Origin: Triparma columacea
Taxonomy: Eukaryota > Sar > Bolidophyceae > Parmales > Triparmaceae
Direction of reading: 5' to 3'
DNA: 45,301 nucleotides
Assembly: GCA_030267965.1 (NCBI GenBank)
Contig: BRYA01000486.1
Coordinates: forward strand, 19,525-64,825
Positions 40,839-45,301 of the stretch are shown one piece after another. The notes beneath the pieces are model-generated. The model saw only the letters and a program-made list of their open reading frames with translations. It was not told the origin of the DNA and searched no databases. Within the stretch, counting starts at the first letter, position 1. Each line of letters opens with the position of its first letter. Made by a program: the position numbers and the translations under genes.

Positions 40839-43800
40839 ATGACGAGCATTGTTATCCTAAGTTGCCTCGTGTTCGTCGCGCATTACTCGTTTGAAAGTCT
40901 TAAGCATGAAGATCTCACGCATGTCCAAAACCAAGGGTATGCAGTTGGCCACGATGCTTCGGTCGTCGCGTGTATAAACGGGAAGGACGTCGAAGGCATT
41001 CTGAATGGTAGCGCCATGGAGGGCGTCCTGAATGGAGCCGCTGTTGACAAGAAACCTAACGCTCCCGGTGGACAATCACTCACGTGGGAATGGAAGGCGT
41101 CTGGAGCACTCTCGACGACCGCCGACCAATACACCTCCGACCTATTCGACGAGGAGGAGATATACAAGCTGTTCGAAGGAAATTCCTTACTTCTCGACGA
41201 CAGATGTAGTTTAGGAAAGCCGAAAGTTCTGTCAAAACGACGAAACGACGAGACTGATTTGGCCTTTACGGCTCTCCCGACGAGAGGTGGCCACACCAAG
41301 CCCCTTGCCCTCCACACGTATCAGTGTAGGGAGCTTCGAGGAGGCGAGCTGTCGCTTTTCGACGGCAGTGGCGAAAGTCCATCTCCTAGGCTGCTCGGTG
41401 CTTGTGAATTGGAGCAAGTTGAGTGGGATTCCGGAGCGCTTTCGACGGGATATTCTCAAAAAGGTTTCTATGCCGATGTAAGCGACGGGGAGATCGAGCT
41501 CTCGCTGATACTTGGCGACCGCGCAGGTTGCGAACAGCTTCTTTATGGGCTGAAGGACGGTCATAATTTCAAGACTGTCAAAGCATCAGACTTACCAACG
41601 ACGGGAGATGTTTATGGCGAGACTGTTGCCGACCTCCGTAATAATGAAGGCGACCTCAGTTTCATCTATAATGAGCTCGAGCAGGTGAGACCGCGATACG
41701 TCTAGAATTCTCTAATCAACAGTCCACCTGTAATTAACCCCTCCCTTCTGATTCAATCCCTCGCAGCACACCGACACGGTCGAAGGAATGTTGCAGAGCA
41801 TAATAAACTATATCATAACGCTAGACAAGATGGGCCAACTCAGTACTTCCAACCATTCGCTCGCCCCCAAGGCACATATGGGGAGAAGAATTTTGGGAAA
41901 CGCTGTCCTGTATAATCTGTCAGATCCGATCTCGGCGGCCGCTGCTCCAAAGGGCACCAATGCAGACCCTAGTATAGCGCGCGACAAGCTGTTAAGGGAA
42001 CAGCTGCCACCCCCCGACGACGAATATTGTAGAGCAGGCCGGGCGATTCTTGTTGAGATAGGTAAGAAGCTCAAGTGCGGCATGGATAACGACAGCTTTC
42101 GCGCAGCACGGCAAGATGGTCACGCCACCACTTTCTTCCCAAAATAGAACTGTGCTGCCGTCCCGATGTGACTGTAACCCAACTAATGAAAATGTTCGCG
42201 ATTTGTTTCGCTGCTCGCTCTGCTCCTCACAGATAATAAGAAGGATGACAAGTACTTTATGACACTGGCGGCATACCGTGGACCCTTTAAGCTCGCATTT
42301 AACGGTAGAAAGAACGAACTCTTGGAAGGATGGGTGTTACTTCCCGACGAAGGCATCGCAATTGGCCACGATGTTTCGGTCGTCGCGTGTATAAACGGGA
42401 AGGACGTCGAAGACATTCTGAATGGTAGCGCCATGGAGGGTGTCCTGAATGAAGCCGCTGTTGACAAGAAACCTAACGCTCCCGGTGGACAATCACTCAG
42501 ATTGGATTGGAAGGCGTCTGGAGCACTCTCGACATACGCTGACCAATATACCTCCGACCTATTCGACGACGAGGAGATGGACAAGCTCTTCGAAGGAAAT
42601 TCCATACTTCTCGACGACGGATGTAGTTTAGGAAAGCCGAAAATCCTGTCAAAACGACGAAACGACGAGACTGAATTGGCCTTTACGGCTCTCCCGGCGA
42701 TAGGTGCCCATACCAAGCCCCTTGCCCTTCACACGTATCAGTGTTGGGAGCTTCGAGGAGGGGAGCTGAAGCTTTTCGACGGCAGTTGCGAAAGTCCATC
42801 TCCTTGGCTGCTCAGTGCTTGTGAATTGGAGCAAGTTGAGTGGTATTCCGGAGCGCTTTCGATGACATATTCTCAAGAGGGTTTCTACACCGATGTAAGC
42901 GACGGGGAGATCGAGGTCTCGCGCGAGGAGCTGATACTTGGCGACCGCGCAGGTTGCGGACAGCTTCTTTATGGGTTGAAGGACGGTCATAATTTCAAGA
43001 CTGTCAAAGCATCAGACTTACCGACGGGAGATGTTTATAACGAGACTTTTGTCGACCTCGGTATTAATGATAGCGACCTTTCAGGGGACAGGCTGCCACT
43101 TCTCGACGACGAAGATTGTAGATCAGCAGTGCGAATTATTCTCATTTATGAAGGTGAGCATCGAGGAGAAGTTTAAGTGCGTCATGAATAATGACAACCG
43201 TGACGGAGCAAGGCCAGATCACCCCGATGTCTTCCTTCAAAAAACACTGCTACCGACCCGATTCGACTGTAACGCAAACTAATGAAAACATATCGTGATT
43301 TGCTTCGCTCCTTGCAGAGTTTGGGGAGGACGGTATTTCGGACGTAGAGGAGCCCACTGTCGACGTAGGTGTGTGCAAGGCGGATAGTTCCGTTGCCGAT
43401 GAGGCTGAGGAGGCCGTGAAAGGTAAGAAGAGGGGGAGAGGGGGAGATGGGAGAAGGGTTGACTTGGAAGGTGTCTTGACGAAACCGCCGACAAGGAGGC
43501 CAGTCTGGAGGGCCTGTTGAACAGGCAGCAGTTGACGATGAGGAAGGGGTCGACAGCTTGTATCTTTGCATGCCCTCATTAACCCTTACCTTCACCTTCT
43601 AACCCCTTCGACCTCCCTCAACCCCCCCTTTCCCCCACCCCCCCTCCGACCACCAACAGCCATTTATCCCCCCGTTGTTGACGAGACCGTCCCTATGAAC
43701 ACTAGCCTCCACAATGTGATTGACAAATACCTTGTTGATCCTCAAGTCAAGAACGACTACTCTCAAAGAAAAGGATCCCGCGACTTTGAGGAGAGGAGGA

Positions 43801-45140
43801 CTGGCGTTCTCAACAACACCTGTCAAACTACTTTCGTCCAAGTCATGGCCGCCCAAATCCCACGTCAAGCCAGTCTCGGTCGACCCCATCGAGCACATTG
43901 TGGAGGGTTAGGAGAGGACAGCAGTCCCGACGTGGAGGAGACTGATGTCGACGTCGAGGTGGGCAAGGCGAAACGTATCGCGGTCGAGGAGGCTGCGGAG
44001 GTTTTGAGAGGTGAGAAGAGGGGAAGGGGGGAAGGGGGGAAGGGGGGAGGAGCCTGTGCTTTGCAAATCGTCCACATCCTCGTCCGTCCCGCATCCTCAT
44101 CCACATCCTCATCCACGTCCTTGTTCATGTCCTCCTTAACGTTCATGTTCTCACCCACATCGAACGCCGCACCCCCCGCACTCCACCTACCTTACAACCC
44201 CCTTCCGCTCCACAGTCGTCTCCCCCTTTGTGGCCGACGAAGCTATTCACGTAAATACGCGCCAGGGTGATGTGTGTGACGAACATTTCCACGGCATGTC
44301 TGACGTGAAGAACAATCTTCCTCTCTACAGCATTCTCAACAAGGATCATGCGGAACTCAACGCTGCTGCTGCTCCGACTGACTCATCTGAGTGGTTGCAG
44401 CACATAATTGAGACTGCGAAGCAAGAGTGTGGGCGCCTCACTGCACCCAAACTTGTAGTGCGTCATGAGGAGGGGGACAGCTGCTTGGACAAGAGCAGGG
44501 CTTTGAATGAGCTCAGTGTCGACCAGGCTTTACGAGTGAGCCCTTCAATGCTTGGAATGGTTCACGGACCACCACAGCTAGTCTCTAATTTGCTTGAGGA
44601 TAATGCACTCATTCAAGTGACCCCCCCCTTGCAGCTGAGGATCGAGGACGGAGGTTGCGTGGGTTTAGGAGCTGAGTACAAAGCGCTGCCAGGCTTTGAG
44701 GTGATGGGGTATCTTCGCTCGAGCTCTATTCCCTGGTCGCCATGTCCGCAGGAACGACTTGCAGCTCCTGGTGTCGCCGTCGGTGCTGCTTTGGGCAACG
44801 AGCACCGAGAAAACGTGTCTGGGAAAAGGGCCGGTGAAGGGGAAGGACGAGGTGAGTACGCAGGAGGTAAAGGAGATCATTCAGCGCTATTCAAGACCCC
44901 GAAAGAGCAATTCATTGGACGCTAACCCACAAATCCAACTCATTTTGCTTCGCTCATCAGAAACAAATGTCAAGGACGTTAAGGCCTTTAGGGCAGCATT
45001 ATCGAAACGCGATGCCTACAGCGCCCTCCTTGCAGGGGGGATGGGCGAGCTCCTGCTTGCTGACGAGTTGACACCACTCGACAACGAAATTGAAAAGTGT
45101 GGGCTGAATGCAGCAGAGCGGATTATTCTCGTTTATGAAG
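40839..45140 (+). CDS. Internally repeated multi-exon gene of unknown family (3' end outside window)
   Basis: Exons 40839-41684, 41767-42061, 42233-43153, 43318-43422, 43660-44010, 44216-44851, 44961-45140; more follow beyond the window. Junction phases are 0 after exon 1 and 1 at every later junction, so exons 3-7 are symmetric 1-1 modules that can be duplicated without frame change. I do not recognise the family. Exon 1 (after MTSIVILSCLVFVAHYSFE, possibly a signal peptide) and exon 3 are close paralogues (shared VVACINGKDVE, LSKRRNDET, YGLKDGHNFKTVKASDLPT). Exon 4 resembles the end of exon 5 (GEDGISDVEE versus GEDSSPDVEE). The starts of exons 5 and 6 resemble each other (VVDETVPMNT versus VADEAIHVNT). 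Exons 2, 3 and 7 end alike (RAILVEIG, RIILIYEG, RIILVYEG). The protein is acidic and Leu/Asp-rich, with no enzyme motif seen. Confidence 0.65.
40930..43060 (+). repeat. Direct repeat: exon 1 and exon 3 of the unknown gene
   Basis: About 700 nt of exon 1 (40930-41640) matches exon 3 (42355-43060) closely, with scattered substitutions. Exon 3 has a small in-frame insertion (SREE) and exon 1 has one extra Thr codon near DLPTT. The repeat includes coding sequence only; the first 90-120 nt of the two exons differ. Confidence 0.9.
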
Positions 45141-45301
45141 GTAAGCATCGAGGAGAAGTTTAAGTACGTCATGATAATGACAACCATGACGGAGCAAGGC
45201 CAGATCACCCCGATGTCTTCCTCAAAAAGCACTGCTGCCGTCCCGATGCAACTGTAACGCAAACTTATGAAAAATAATCGTGATTTGCTTCGCTCCTACT
45301 C
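43154..45301 (+). repeat. Homologous introns (after exons 2, 3 and 7 of the unknown gene)
   Basis: Intron 43154-43317 and the intron starting at 45141 (truncated by the window end) are about 90% alike by eye over 160 nt, from GT(G/A)AGCATCGAGGAGAA through GATCACCCCGATGTCTTCC to CGTGATTTGCTTCGCTCC. Intron 42062-42232 shares the distal half (ACTGTAAC...AATGAAAA...CG.GATTTG.TTCGCT). The flanking exons are much more diverged than these introns. Confidence 0.85.

Noticed and set aside
1..45301. tRNA, rRNA, CRISPR array or transposon/retroelement
   Set aside because: No tRNA A/B-box pair, rRNA block, spaced direct repeats, transposase, reverse transcriptase or integrase motif was seen by eye. A tRNAscan/Infernal and RepeatMasker run would be needed to exclude small or degraded elements.

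Overview
The window is nuclear DNA of a eukaryote. Most genes are broken by short introns (about 60-240 nt) with GTGAG/GTAAG donors and C/T-rich tracts before CAG or AAG acceptors. Genes lie on both strands at high density, often about 100 nt apart. The products are eukaryotic: a 20S proteasome alpha subunit, a PP2A B56 subunit, an Ariadne-type RBR ubiquitin ligase, an SDH assembly factor. Two triose-phosphate-translocator paralogues begin with a signal peptide ending in an AF-type motif (SSAFGL), and an NDP kinase has a similar N-terminus. That is the bipartite plastid signal of algae with secondary red plastids, so I infer an ochrophyte (stramenopile) alga, perhaps diatom- or Parmales-like. 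The species cannot be named from this sequence.

Layout. 1-5.7 kb: 3' part of a TerD/WD40/EF-hand gene (+). 5.86-6.6: NDP kinase (-). 6.8-7.1: SDHAF1-like LYR protein (+). 7.3-8.05: proteasome alpha-6 (-). 8.6-13.7: ANKIB1-like RBR E3 ligase with added RanBP2 and MYND zinc fingers (+). 13.8-15.5: PP2A B56 (-). 15.9-18.5: long coiled-coil protein (+). 18.7-21.2: membrane-anchored GLTP-domain protein (-). 22.3-28.7: two near-identical TPT genes bracketing a GNAT gene, a six-finger C2H2 gene and a LuxI/FeeM-like N-acyltransferase. 28.8-30.7: HTTM membrane protein (-). 31.1-35.7: receptor kinase with a TauA-like ectodomain and CUB domains (+). 36.1-38.0: ubiquitin-deiodinase selenoprotein (-). 38.1-40.3: PPR-TrmB tRNA methyltransferase fusion (+). 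40.8 to the end: multi-exon internally repeated gene of unknown family, running off the window (+).

There is no operon-like logic. The biological interest is in domain fusions. The strongest are: (i) a receptor kinase whose extracellular part combines a bacterial taurine/nitrate-type solute-binding domain with CUB domains; (ii) a protein that carries a complete 76-residue ubiquitin module and then a deiodinase domain with an in-frame TGA exactly at the selenocysteine site; (iii) a repeat gene built of exons that are all in phase 1 after the second, with introns better conserved than the neighbouring coding sequence; (iv) a TerD-WD40-EF-hand protein; (v) a eukaryotic LuxI/FeeM-like acyltransferase.

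All exon models are by eye from splice motifs, reading frame and remembered family features. No database search was run.
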